Positions 7,911 to 15,968 of a stretch of DNA of 43,334 nt are shown here, one piece after another. The notes beneath the pieces are model-generated. The model made no database searches, was not told the origin of the DNA, and saw nothing but the letters and a program-made list of their open reading frames with translations. The DNA is from an uncultured Acetatifactor sp. (lineage in GTDB: Bacteria > Bacillota > Clostridia > Lachnospirales > Lachnospiraceae), in contig CAKRRD010000022.1 of the NCBI GenBank assembly GCA_934394815.1, positions 1-43,334 of the forward strand, given 5' to 3'. The position numbers and the translations under genes were made by a program. The stretch's first letter is position 1; each line of letters opens with the position of its first letter.

Positions 7911-9419
7911 TCATCGTTTTTCTTCCCCGGAATTTTCCCCTCTTTCCAGAGATTCTATGTAGGACTTCTGCCGCTCAATTTCAAAAGAATATCCGTATTT
8001 GCTCCTTACTTTGACATTCATTGCTGTTTCCACGATACAGGCATCCAGCCGGAAATTCCGGTTTCCCGGAGTATTACGAACATCCTGCTCTACCATGCTC
8101 ATGGTCCTGTAGGTAATCACCTTTTCTTCTCCCAGCAGCAGAAACACTCTCAGATAGTCTTCATAGGACATTCCCGGTGCCCCTTCTGCTTCCTCCGCAG
8201 GCATCCCGGACAATTCTCCCTGCAGTGAGGCAGACAGGCCATAATGCCATGTGGCATCGTCCTTAAGCAGCGGTATCTTCTTCCCTGCCAGAATCGACTT
8301 TACATCATAAACGCTTTCCGCAAATGCCCATCCCAGAATCAGTGCCGCCGTAAGCAATCCGGCGATCTCCGGAACCATCATCGCTGCTGCCAGAACCTCT
8401 CCCAGTGCTTCCGCTATAGCATATTTATCGTCGCTTTCCATCAGATAAACGGTATTTGCCGCTTCCCGTATAATAAAAATACGATTTACCACTCCCTTGA
8501 GATTCTCCCTATCGTTATCACAGCCCATAATGACATATTCCGTCTGGTACCACAGAGGGCTCTCCTGTTTCTCCTGACCGTACCGCCCCAGATATTCCAG
8601 AAGGTATTCATGAAAAAATACTTTCTCTTCCAGATCCTGCCATCTCCCGGATTCCTCCAATGTCAGATTTCCCCGGTTTATTTCTTCCTTTTCCACCCTT
8701 GCTTCCCATAGGGTATCCGGTTCGATCTTGCGGGAAGAGATTTCATCTTCCTTCAGTACCAGCTTCAGCAACCCGCTGTTTCTTTTTTCTTCCAGTGCGG
8801 CTGTGGGATTCTCTACATGAATGGTTTCTCCCTCCGCTGTCTTCTTCCCATCATATTCCTGAATCTTCTCATCAATACGCTGCTTCTGCCCTGCAATATC
8901 CTGTTGTTCCAGTCCCCGGCTCTCTATGGTCTGCAGCCAGTCCGTAAGCTGTTGTATCCATCCGATTCCACCCCTGTCCTCCATGGCATTGACCGCAAGC
9001 CGCCGGAACACTTCTCCTTCCCCATCCGTCAAAAAAGCTGCTTTCGTCATCTGTGCTTCTTCCGCCTGAATTGCAAAGAGATCACGATACAATAATTTTT
9101 CCAGAAATACATCTTCCAGAGAAAAGTTCCGGTTCATGTAGTCCAGCAGATGACTCTCTGTCTGCTCTGTGGATGCCTTGTCCGAACCATACGAACAGTC
9201 TATGGCAAACAGATTGTACTGTTTCTGTAATTCCCTATGATATTCCGCCAGAATACTGTCCATTCCGATGTCCATGACGCACTCCGTCTCCAACGAGATT
9301 CCCCGGTACCGGCAGCCTTCTATCAATGCCAGACACAGAGCAATGATCACCGTCACCGTAAGTGCCAGATACACCGTCATATAACCGTCCAGTCGTGCTT
9401 TTGTACAGGAAGTCGTCAT
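7911..9419 (-). CDS. DUF5702 (TadG-like) pilus-associated protein
   Basis: The 502-residue protein fits DUF5702, a family found in Clostridia Tad loci. It begins with a leader ending in LDG, then YMTVYLALTVTVIIAL, a pilin-like helix, and a long outside domain with YNLFAIDCSYG and DYMNRNF. A second hydrophobic segment lies near residue 350 (PEIAGLLTAALILGWAFAE). It is probably anchored at the outer face of the membrane and linked to pilus assembly. The +5 residue of its pilin-like motif is tyrosine, not glutamate, so leader processing is uncertain. GAGG precedes the ATG. Confidence 0.8.
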   Translation of the reverse strand: MTTSCTKARLDGYMTVYLALTVTVIIALCLALIEGCRYRGISLETECVMDIGMDSILAEYHRELQKQYNLFAIDCSYGSDKASTEQTESHLLDYMNRNFSLEDVFLEKLLYRDLFAIQAEEAQMTKAAFLTDGEGEVFRRLAVNAMEDRGGIGWIQQLTDWLQTIESRGLEQQDIAGQKQRIDEKIQEYDGKKTAEGETIHVENPTAALEEKRNSGLLKLVLKEDEISSRKIEPDTLWEARVEKEEINRGNLTLEESGRWQDLEEKVFFHEYLLEYLGRYGQEKQESPLWYQTEYVIMGCDNDRENLKGVVNRIFIIREAANTVYLMESDDKYAIAEALGEVLAAAMMVPEIAGLLTAALILGWAFAESVYDVKSILAGKKIPLLKDDATWHYGLSASLQGELSGMPAEEAEGAPGMSYEDYLRVFLLLGEEKVITYRTMSMVEQDVRNTPGNRNFRLDACIVETAMNVKVRSKYGYSFEIERQKSYIESLERGENSGEEKR

Positions 9420-9431
9420 ACCTTTTCCTCT

Positions 9432-9614
9432 TTATATCTTCTTGGTCTGGTTCGTGATCTTGGTGAAAATGGAATTGACGATCTCGGTGATCTTCTCCTT
9501 AAAAATGATGACCAGGCCCACCAATACCACGATGATCAATATGACTTCCACCGTCCCCATTCCTTCTTCCTCCGTTATAAACTGCCGAAATGTTTTTAAT
9601 GTGTTTTTCTCCAT
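9432..9614 (-). CDS. Flp1-family type IVb pilin
   Basis: This 60-residue protein is the likely major pilin. It has an 18-residue charged leader ending in EEEG, a predicted cut after G18, and a mature end MGTVEVILIIV with glutamate at +5 (E23), followed by a single hydrophobic helix (to about residue 42) and a short polar tail. The size and layout match Flp pilins. GGAAGG lies seven bases before the ATG. It sits between the platform gene tadC and the DUF5702 gene. Confidence 0.88.
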   Translation of the reverse strand: MEKNTLKTFRQFITEEEGMGTVEVILIIVVLVGLVIIFKEKITEIVNSIFTKITNQTKKI

Positions 9615-9638
9615 ATCCTTGCCTTCCTTTCTTATCCC

Positions 9639-11012
9639 CTATACACCCGCATTGGAAAATGCGGGCACCATGATCATTACCATTACGATCACAAGCAGCA
9701 ATACCATGGGCAGCAACAGCTTTGTCGCCGCTTCTTCACTGAGTTTTCTGGCATTCTGCATCCGCAGTTCTTCCGCCGCCCGTGTTTCTTCCTGCAGTTG
9801 TCCCAGAAGCGTCGTACTCCCTTTTTTCAGATTCTGCAGCAAAAAGGTACTTAACCGGACATATTCCCGGATACCGGTTCTTTTTCCAAAACCTTCGTAA
9901 GCCGTTCTCTCCGGTATGCCCATACGGATTTCTCTGGTCGTTATCAGCATTTCCTCATAGGCTTCCAGTCGGTGTCCCCCTTTTGCCTTTTCTCTTTCAT
10001 AGTCTTCCGCCACCCGGCAGAAAGCCGCTCTGACTGTCAGTCCCGCCTGCAGATACAATGTCAGCTTTTGCAGGATCTCCGGATAAGTTCTCCGTTCGTC
10101 ACGCTTTTTCTTCTCCACGAGATCATGCAGATCTCTATCCTGAAAAAAGAAAACCGCTACCGCTGCCAGCACACATCCCGCTGCCAGCATCCATCCGGTC
10201 TTTCCGTTATCCTCTTTCCAGCGAATGACTTTTCCGTCAATTTCCCCCGGAAGCTGGAATCTTTCGTTTTCCGGATCTTCTTCCTGGGCCTGCTGCAACA
10301 GTTCTGCTATCCGGCTCTTTTCCCGTTCCTCTGCCGTCTCATTTCTGCCGGCAACTGTCACCATCACTTCTGCCACTCTTACATATTCCTCATAACTGCT
10401 TTCCGCTTTCAAATGCACAGAAACCGGTTCCTGCTGTAGACGCACTGTCCCGTTATCTCCAACGACCTCCGGCACATCGCTTTTCCATTCCACCCAAAAC
10501 GGAAATCCCGCATAAGTATCGGACAATTCCAGATCTCCTGTGATCTGTTCCGGTGACGTATTGCCCCCTAATATCAACCCGGGCAGTTCTTCTTCGAACC
10601 GGCCGTACAAAGTCTCCAATTCCTCAACCGTATATCTTCGAGGCGCCACTTCCATCGGAAAGGTATAGCTTCCACCGTCTTCCGTCTGTCCGGTGATATT
10701 ATATTTCTGCATCCCGTCTTCCGCGGATCCTCGATACACCCAGCCGTTTTCCGTAATATGCCCGTCTTCTTTTGTGAAGAGCCAAATTCCCACAAACACC
10801 ACTCCTGCTGCCAGGATCACCACTGACAGTGTCATCTTCTTCACATAATAATCCGTAAGGCATTCCTGTGAATTTTCCCCCGGATGGATGCGGTTCAGAT
10901 CTGCCTTCACCCGGTTTCTTCCCGGAACCGGCAGTTTCCACAAATGAAGTTTTTTGTAGCAGAACATCATTCTCTGATAGACAAAACCCAGAATCCCTTT
11001 CTTATAGTTCAT
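9639..11012 (-). CDS. TadC-like type II secretion F-domain platform protein with extra outside domain
   Basis: At 457 residues this is longer than usual TadC proteins (about 300). The last 150 residues carry the T2SSF domain: YPEILQKLTLYLQAGLTVRAAF, then helices ending in LLLPMVLLLVIVMVMIMVPAF. Two membrane helices at about 61-80 and 273-290 flank a roughly 190-residue soluble insert with no cysteines, probably outside the membrane. It should form the inner-membrane platform with TadB, driven by TadA. The ATG is seven bases past the tadB stop; its ribosome site is weak (GGAGG at 14 bases), suggesting coupling. Confidence 0.8.
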   Translation of the reverse strand: MNYKKGILGFVYQRMMFCYKKLHLWKLPVPGRNRVKADLNRIHPGENSQECLTDYYVKKMTLSVVILAAGVVFVGIWLFTKEDGHITENGWVYRGSAEDGMQKYNITGQTEDGGSYTFPMEVAPRRYTVEELETLYGRFEEELPGLILGGNTSPEQITGDLELSDTYAGFPFWVEWKSDVPEVVGDNGTVRLQQEPVSVHLKAESSYEEYVRVAEVMVTVAGRNETAEEREKSRIAELLQQAQEEDPENERFQLPGEIDGKVIRWKEDNGKTGWMLAAGCVLAAVAVFFFQDRDLHDLVEKKKRDERRTYPEILQKLTLYLQAGLTVRAAFCRVAEDYEREKAKGGHRLEAYEEMLITTREIRMGIPERTAYEGFGKRTGIREYVRLSTFLLQNLKKGSTTLLGQLQEETRAAEELRMQNARKLSEEAATKLLLPMVLLLVIVMVMIMVPAFSNAGV

Positions 11013-11018
11013 CCTGTT

Positions 11019-11786
11019 CTACAGTTCCTCCTCGATCCGATCCAGGATCTTCTCTCCCAACAGATACGCTCCCACGTAAGCGATCAGGCAGCCGGTCATC
11101 AGAAGTATTCCCCTTCCATTGTGATAAAGCGTTCCAAAATATCCCGGATATGTGCAGGCAATATAAAAAGTAATTCCAAAGGGCATAAGTTCCATAACTT
11201 TCTGTTCCAATCTTCTGCCCTGCAGCATGGTCAGCATCTCCTGCATAGTCTCCACTTTATTTCCAATGCTTTCTGCCGTTGCCCGGATGATCTGCGTAAC
11301 ATTCCCGCCGCCCCTCTTGGCAATCGTCAGGATCGTGGAAAACTGTCGGATCTCCTCGATATCACTCCGCCCCGCCAGATCATTTATCAATTCTTCCAAC
11401 GTGATATTCAATATCATTCCTCTGCGGATCAGTTCCAGTTCACGGTACATAAAGGACTGCTCTCCATACAGCATCCGTATATCCTCCCTGCTCTCCAGAA
11501 ATGCATTTTCCAACGCATATCCGGTTCTGAGGGAATCCGCCACGGACAAAATACATTCTTTGAACTGCAGCGTCAGTTCCTGCCTGTTTTTCCGGCATTG
11601 CAGTTTCGCACATCTGCGAAAATACAGAACTCCCAGAGGGATCAACCCCGGTACCGCCCAAAAAGTTCGGTAAAAGAACCACGCAAGGAAAAGGATCACC
11701 CCTGTTGTCTGCATTACCGGCCGGAGAACATCACCCCGTTTCTGAAAAGCTTTATGATAGTCCTGCCGCCTTAAGTTTTCCTTCAT
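11019..11786 (-). CDS. TadB-like type II secretion F-domain platform protein
   Basis: This 255-residue membrane protein has N-terminal helices (about 25-60), a cytoplasmic T2SSF domain (FKECILSVADSLRTGYALENAF, then ILTIAKRGGGNVTQII) and C-terminal helices. It partners TadC as the assembly platform. I start at MKENLRR (11786), which has GGGGAG nine bases upstream and overlaps the ATPase C-terminus by 35 bases; the frame is open back to 11855. Order and overlap with tadA are typical of Tad operons. Confidence 0.85.
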   Translation of the reverse strand: MKENLRRQDYHKAFQKRGDVLRPVMQTTGVILFLAWFFYRTFWAVPGLIPLGVLYFRRCAKLQCRKNRQELTLQFKECILSVADSLRTGYALENAFLESREDIRMLYGEQSFMYRELELIRRGMILNITLEELINDLAGRSDIEEIRQFSTILTIAKRGGGNVTQIIRATAESIGNKVETMQEMLTMLQGRRLEQKVMELMPFGITFYIACTYPGYFGTLYHNGRGILLMTGCLIAYVGAYLLGEKILDRIEEEL

Positions 11787-12969
11787 GAAGCAATTCTCCC
11801 CTTCTTCGCAGTCTGCCGACGACTCTTCCGTCACTGCTTTCCCCCAGTTCTTCAAACTGGTACAGCGGATTCAATCGAATCTCGCCATTCTCGCAGCCTA
11901 TGACTTCTGTAATCTCCAATACCCGTCTGCTCTTATCGCGGATCCGTCCCAGATGCACAATAATGTCCACTCCCGATGCAATCTGATTGCGGATGGCCGT
12001 CAGCGGAAGATCCATCCCCATCAGCACCATATTCTCCAGTCTCGCCAACATGTCGTTTGCACTGTTGGCATGGCCGGTAGACATACTGCCGTCATGGCCG
12101 GTGTTCATGCACTGCAGCATATCGATTGCCTCCGGCCCCCGGACCTCTCCCACAATGATCCGATCCGGACGCATCCGCAGGGAAGACCGGATCAGTTCCC
12201 GGATACCAATCTCTCTGCATCCTTCTGTGTTCCCGTTACGGGTCTCCAGACGTACCAGATTCGGAAGTCCCTGAAGCTGGAGTTCCGCACTGTCTTCTAT
12301 GGTGATCACACGTTCCTCCGCGGAGATATAACCGGACAGAACATTCAGGAAAGTCGTCTTGCCGCTTCCCGTTCCTCCGCTGACAAAAATGTTGTAACCG
12401 GCTTTCACCAGAGTTTCCAGAAATTCCGCCGCTTCCAGCGAGATGGTTTCCAGTCCGATCAGCTTCTGCATGGTAATAGGCTTGTCCGGAAATCTCCGGA
12501 TCGTAACAATCGGTCCATTCAGAGCAATCGGATTCATTACGATGTTCACACGGGAGCCATTGCTCAGACGGGCGTCCACGATAGGAGAAGCTTCATTGAC
12601 CACACGGTTACACCCCGCCACAATCTGTTGTATCACATCCTGTAATTTTTCCATGGAGTCAAAGGCCCGATCCAGTTCCCGCAGTTGTCCGTCCTGTTCC
12701 ACGAAGATATGATCCATTCCGTTGATCATAATCTCCGTAACCGAACTGTCTTCCACAAAAATCTGTAATATATCCAATCTTCTCAGGGAATCAAACAGTT
12801 CCTTCCGCAGGCGTCTGCGTAATTCCACCGGACACAGTTCCAGACTCTCCTGTTCCATCAGCACTTCGTCAATGGTATCCTCCACTTCTTCATCCGTATA
12901 ATCTCTGCCATAATCCAACCGTTCCTGCACCATCTGTCGAAGTCTTCTTCTCTGCTCTAAATAATCCAT
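11752..12969 (-). CDS. CpaF/TadA family secretion ATPase
   Basis: The 405-residue protein is the motor of the Tad pilus. Walker A is GGTGSGKTT (residues 198-206). The Walker B region (DRIIVGEVRGPEAIDMLQ), the histidine-box stretch (MNTGHDGSMSTGHANS) and the upstream arginine region (GSRVNIVMNP, TIRRF) are all intact. CpaF/TadA hexamers hydrolyse ATP to extend Flp pili. GGAG lies seven bases ahead of the ATG. The gene follows the TadZ-like gene by 15 bases. Confidence 0.95.
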   Translation of the reverse strand: MDYLEQRRRLRQMVQERLDYGRDYTDEEVEDTIDEVLMEQESLELCPVELRRRLRKELFDSLRRLDILQIFVEDSSVTEIMINGMDHIFVEQDGQLRELDRAFDSMEKLQDVIQQIVAGCNRVVNEASPIVDARLSNGSRVNIVMNPIALNGPIVTIRRFPDKPITMQKLIGLETISLEAAEFLETLVKAGYNIFVSGGTGSGKTTFLNVLSGYISAEERVITIEDSAELQLQGLPNLVRLETRNGNTEGCREIGIRELIRSSLRMRPDRIIVGEVRGPEAIDMLQCMNTGHDGSMSTGHANSANDMLARLENMVLMGMDLPLTAIRNQIASGVDIIVHLGRIRDKSRRVLEITEVIGCENGEIRLNPLYQFEELGESSDGRVVGRLRRRGELLHEGKLKAAGLS

Positions 12970-12984
12970 CTTTTCTCTCCTGTT

Positions 12985-13989
12985 CTACTCTTCCAATATC
13001 TCTATTTCTCTTCTCACGTAATCCGCCAGTTCTCCTCTGGTATATTGTTCCAGTTCTGCCGGGAGCCTGTGAAAATAGGGCAGTTCCAGTTTTCTGGTCT
13101 TCCCTTTCACTTCTTCCTTCTCACACAGCGACAGCAGTTGTTCGTATTGATCTAATTTGCACTGGGACATCTTGTCCTCCCTGGTCAGGGTAAATACCCG
13201 GATGCACATCTGAAGAACATCCAACAGCCCCTGAATGCTCTCACTGAGGTCGAGAATGACATACTCGTATTTCCCAAGTTCTTCAATTCTCTGAAAAAGA
13301 CTTCTCCATTCCTCCAACGTGATTCCCAACAGGTTCTGTCCATTCCGCATGGGCGGAATATAATCAAGGCTTCCTTTTCTCTGGATCACCGTCTGCATGC
13401 GAAGCGGAAATTTTCCTGCATCTCCCGACAAAAAGAAAAGAAGATCTGCCAGATCCCGGTTCTGCCTGTCCGGAAGCAATTCCGTGATTCCTGCATAATG
13501 TTCCAGATTCAGATACAATGTGGGATGTTTTTCTGCCATCAGCTGTCCGAACGTCACAGCGAAAGAACTTTGAAGACATCTGTGCACCGGCGAATACATT
13601 CCAATGAACTTCGTCTTATATTCCGCACACAAAAGCGGCATATGGACTCCCGTGGTCTCCACATATAATTCCAGCAGTTCCTTCCACACCTGTTCCGCAT
13701 CCTGATATTTGTTAATATTCGGATACTGATGAAAACGAAGCGTCCCGCTTTCGTTCAAAACCGCCTGACAGGCCGGCTGCAGAATACTCAGGGCATCCTC
13801 ACAGGAGGATTCCGCCACCACCAACATCGTCACTTCACCGCTTTTTTCCCCCGCCAGCAATTCCTCCGCCCGGGTATAAGTATGGATCTGCCATGGCAAT
13901 TCCTTCTGTCGCTTCAGATATTCCGAAAAAAGCCTCGCATATTCCTCCTCCCGGTCATACAAGACCAGAACCGCTTCCTTTTGTTCCAT
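12985..13989 (-). CDS. TadZ/CpaE-like pilus localization protein with degenerate P-loop
   Basis: This 334-residue protein is placed and built like TadZ/CpaE: a receiver-like N-terminal half (1-110) followed by a MinD-like fold (KTKFIGMYSP, then PTLYLNLEHYAG, and EYVILDLSESIQGLLDVL near the end). The P-loop position reads YSPVHRCLQSSFA (residues 132-144) and lacks the glycine-lysine pair needed for ATP hydrolysis. TadZ proteins position the pilus machine at the cell pole. I start at 13989, where GGAGG lies nine bases upstream and the ATG overlaps the peptidase stop (TGATG); the frame is open to 14118. Confidence 0.75.
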   Translation of the reverse strand: MEQKEAVLVLYDREEEYARLFSEYLKRQKELPWQIHTYTRAEELLAGEKSGEVTMLVVAESSCEDALSILQPACQAVLNESGTLRFHQYPNINKYQDAEQVWKELLELYVETTGVHMPLLCAEYKTKFIGMYSPVHRCLQSSFAVTFGQLMAEKHPTLYLNLEHYAGITELLPDRQNRDLADLLFFLSGDAGKFPLRMQTVIQRKGSLDYIPPMRNGQNLLGITLEEWRSLFQRIEELGKYEYVILDLSESIQGLLDVLQMCIRVFTLTREDKMSQCKLDQYEQLLSLCEKEEVKGKTRKLELPYFHRLPAELEQYTRGELADYVRREIEILEE

Positions 13990-14549
13990 CAGTAAATTCC
14001 TCCCATATGCATCAATGCGCTGCAAAATACCGGCCCCGCCATACAGATTCCCGCTCCTGCGACTTGCCGTTCTCCGGCAAAATACAGCTTCCATCTGCCG
14101 CACCGCAACACATCCCATAAGTACTCTCCCAAATAGTACAGACGCTCCTTCATATTACGCTCCAGATACATTTTACAAATTGCAAACAGTGCCGCGATCA
14201 CCAGCGTGAAAAACAGAAAATAAAGAACTTTATCCCACGGGAAAAAACCGGCACAGACGCCCAGCATCTTGACATCCCCCGCTCCCATGGCTCCGATCCA
14301 AAAAAAGAAATAAAACAACATCGTTATCCCTACGGTGCCTGCCAGATATTCCAGAACACCCACATACCCTTCACCGATCAGCCGATACCCCATGCCTGCA
14401 AACAGGCAACAGCCGATCCATCCGTTGGGTATCCTGTGTGTTTTGTAATCAAAACAGCAAGCTATTGCCAAAAAGATGCATAATACCCCAAATATCTCAT
14501 CTCCTTCTCCTGATTTCCTATTCATTTCTACATATAGTCCTACTGTCAC
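13989..14549 (-). CDS. A24-type prepilin peptidase (TadV/CpaA-like), first gene of Tad operon
   Basis: The 186-residue membrane protein has both catalytic aspartate motifs of type IV prepilin peptidases: FDYKTHRIPN near residue 34 and GAGDVKMLG near residue 93 (GxGD). It lacks the N-terminal methylase domain, as expected for Tad systems. It should cleave the Flp1 and TadE-like leaders in this operon. The start is uncertain: GTG at 14549 is only three bases after GGAGG, while ATG at 14525 has a weak site. A sigma-A promoter lies about 120 bases upstream. Confidence 0.88.
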   Translation of the reverse strand: MTVGLYVEMNRKSGEGDEIFGVLCIFLAIACCFDYKTHRIPNGWIGCCLFAGMGYRLIGEGYVGVLEYLAGTVGITMLFYFFFWIGAMGAGDVKMLGVCAGFFPWDKVLYFLFFTLVIAALFAICKMYLERNMKERLYYLGEYLWDVLRCGRWKLYFAGERQVAGAGICMAGPVFCSALMHMGGIY

Positions 14550-14642
14550 CTTCCTCCCAGCTATTCAAAATCAGTTTTCTGGTAATGCGGGATGAATCTA
14601 TCCCAAAATAGAAATTCTAAAAGATCTTATAAGATGCTCTGA

Positions 14643-14699
14643 ACAACCATCGCGATTGGTTGTAAAATGGATTATAAAGGCTTGCTTTCCGTCTGGCAA
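14643..14699 (-). promoter_or_regulatory. Tad operon promoter with a palindrome at the start site
   Basis: The minus strand shows TTGCCA (14699-14694), 17 bases and TATAAT (14676-14671). The start is predicted near 14664. The adjoining 21 bases (14663-14643) form an inverted repeat with 7-base arms ACAACCA/TGGTTGT around TCGCGAT. The leader to the first gene also holds ATCTTATAAGAT (14624-14635) and a GGGAT/ATCCC stem near 14590-14605. I could not match it to a known riboswitch. Confidence 0.75.
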
Positions 14700-14767
14700 T
14701 ACCTTTTTCGTAAAAAGATAAACTTTAGTACTTTTTAACAAACAGTCATAAATTTTTCTGTATCCAG

Positions 14768-14804
14768 CATCCGGAAATACGCATTTTTGCGCTGTTTCCG
14801 GATG
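14768..14804 (-). terminator. Hairpin after bofA, possible terminator
   Basis: Perfect 10-base arms CATCCGGAAA/TTTCCGGATG enclose an inner CGC/GCG stem. It lies 14 bases after the bofA stop and before the Tad promoter. No T-run follows on either strand, so it may end or stabilise transcripts rather than act as a classic intrinsic terminator. Confidence 0.5.
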
Positions 14805-14817
14805 TCAAAATGCCAAT

Positions 14818-15090
14818 TTACAATATTGCATAAACACTCAGCCCATACAACAGCATAATCCCCGGAATTCCCAGGACTCCGGCTGTCAAAACGCTTGCCG
14901 CATTGATCCCCACCACCGTAGATAATCCCAGAAACATAACCCCCATGTTAATAAAATAAATGGCAATGGTTCCCATAATACTTCGCAATATAAAATCAAT
15001 CAGCCACTCCGCCTTCCGGGCAAAAAAACTCAGGATCAGCAATAGCACCGCTGCTCCGGCCAGCCATAATAAATTTTCCGGATGATTCAT
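14818..15090 (-). CDS. BofA-like pro-sigma-K processing inhibitor family protein
   Basis: This 90-residue hydrophobic protein matches BofA in length and in its C-terminal motif GINAASVLTAGVLGIPGIMLLYG. In Bacillus, BofA holds the SpoIVFB protease inactive in the forespore-surrounding membrane during sporulation; that role is inferred for this organism. Three to four membrane segments are visible. I start at MNHPEN (15090), with GAGG six bases upstream, giving the usual family length; a start at 15117 adds nine residues. It is divergent from a DUF2508 gene, the partner often found next to bofA. Confidence 0.85.
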   Translation of the reverse strand: MNHPENLLWLAGAAVLLLILSFFARKAEWLIDFILRSIMGTIAIYFINMGVMFLGLSTVVGINAASVLTAGVLGIPGIMLLYGLSVYAIL

Positions 15091-15229
15091 TGTTTTCCTC
15101 TCTGTCACAGCTGCCATTTGCTACAGTTTATTCTCTGTCCGGCCGGAAAATGTCTGCCGTTTTCCTCCATGTCAGGTATATTTTTCCTTTTTGTTTCCTA
15201 TACTGTTAACAGAAAGGACGGATCATGTT

Positions 15230-15526
15230 ATGAAAATCTTTTTTAGTCAGGCAGAGGCCTCCCCGGAAGTCATTGAAGAAGATCTCTCTCCCGTAGACCT
15301 GCGGGAATCCATAAGAAAAACCCGCCAGGCGCTGGAAATCGCCTATGCGGGTTTCGATAATGCTTTGGAAAGTGATCTCATTGACAGTTACATCTATGAG
15401 ATCAATGCGCTGCAAAAAAGGTATCAGCATCTCACCGAGCTGGCTTCCACGCAGCCTGTGAGACAGGAAAAGTCACTATACCAGCATTCCCCGATTCGTG
15501 CCCTGGTCAGCCATGTTTTCGGTTAG
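15230..15526 (+). CDS. DUF2508 (YaaL-like) protein
   Basis: The 98-residue soluble protein contains the DUF2508 core DLIDSYIYEINALQKRYQHL (residues 48-67) after a helix RQALEIAYAGFDNALES. Its role is unknown; in Firmicutes the family commonly sits by bofA, as yaaL does in Bacillus. The start at 15230 has AAAGGA 11 bases upstream; a nearby ATG at 15225 runs straight into a stop. Upstream lies CCTATACTG with GTATA about 17 bases before, which could be a sporulation-type promoter but is weakly supported. Its 3' end overlaps fliS on the other strand by 51 bases. Confidence 0.8.
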   Translation: MKIFFSQAEASPEVIEEDLSPVDLRESIRKTRQALEIAYAGFDNALESDLIDSYIYEINALQKRYQHLTELASTQPVRQEKSLYQHSPIRALVSHVFG

Positions 15527-15943
15527 CTGGTTCTTGCCGTAAGTCAGTCCGGCATATACGGTCTGTGAATTGTTCATTACCGGACCGGAAGTATTCTGAT
15601 CCTGAATCTGTCTGTACGCATCGCAAAGAGGTGCTATCACCTTTCGTATCTCTTCCAATATTGCCCGGTCTCTGCGGACTTCGCACGCGGCAAGTCTGCG
15701 GAGACAGAACAGATACAGCCTGGACAGTTCTCCCGCCGGACTGTATTCCCTGTGCAGGGAGTTTAAAAGTTCTTTGATACATCCTCTGGCTCTGTGGATC
15801 GCTTCCACCAGTCCGACATCATCTGCCGCCTGTTCTCCGTCATCCAGATATTGTAAGGTCATTTCATACAGGATCACGATCAACTGTGTGGAATTGGCCT
15901 GCGTGATCCGAAGTGTAAATTGCTGTTTACATTCTTTTGTCAT
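15476..15943 (-). CDS. fliS: Flagellar export chaperone FliS
   Basis: At 155 residues this is FliS-like. The N-terminal stretch FTLRITQANSTQLIVILYEM (residues 9-28) matches the family's RxxxxNPxxLIxxLYE signature, followed by helical segments (AIHRARGCIKELLNSL). FliS binds the flagellin C-terminus in the cytoplasm and prevents early polymerisation. It lies 25 bases after the flagellin stop, so both are probably on one transcript. The family is usually about 125-135 residues; the extra C-terminal tail is the part overlapping DUF2508 in antisense. Confidence 0.88.
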   Translation of the reverse strand: MTKECKQQFTLRITQANSTQLIVILYEMTLQYLDDGEQAADDVGLVEAIHRARGCIKELLNSLHREYSPAGELSRLYLFCLRRLAACEVRRDRAILEEIRKVIAPLCDAYRQIQDQNTSGPVMNNSQTVYAGLTYGKNQLTENMADQGTNRGMLV

Positions 15944-15968
15944 TCCGTCATGTCCTCTTACTCAGAAC

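Noticed and set aside
14550..14670. Tad operon leader considered as a c-di-GMP or other riboswitch
   Set aside because: The conserved GEMM core elements are not found; only short hairpins are seen.
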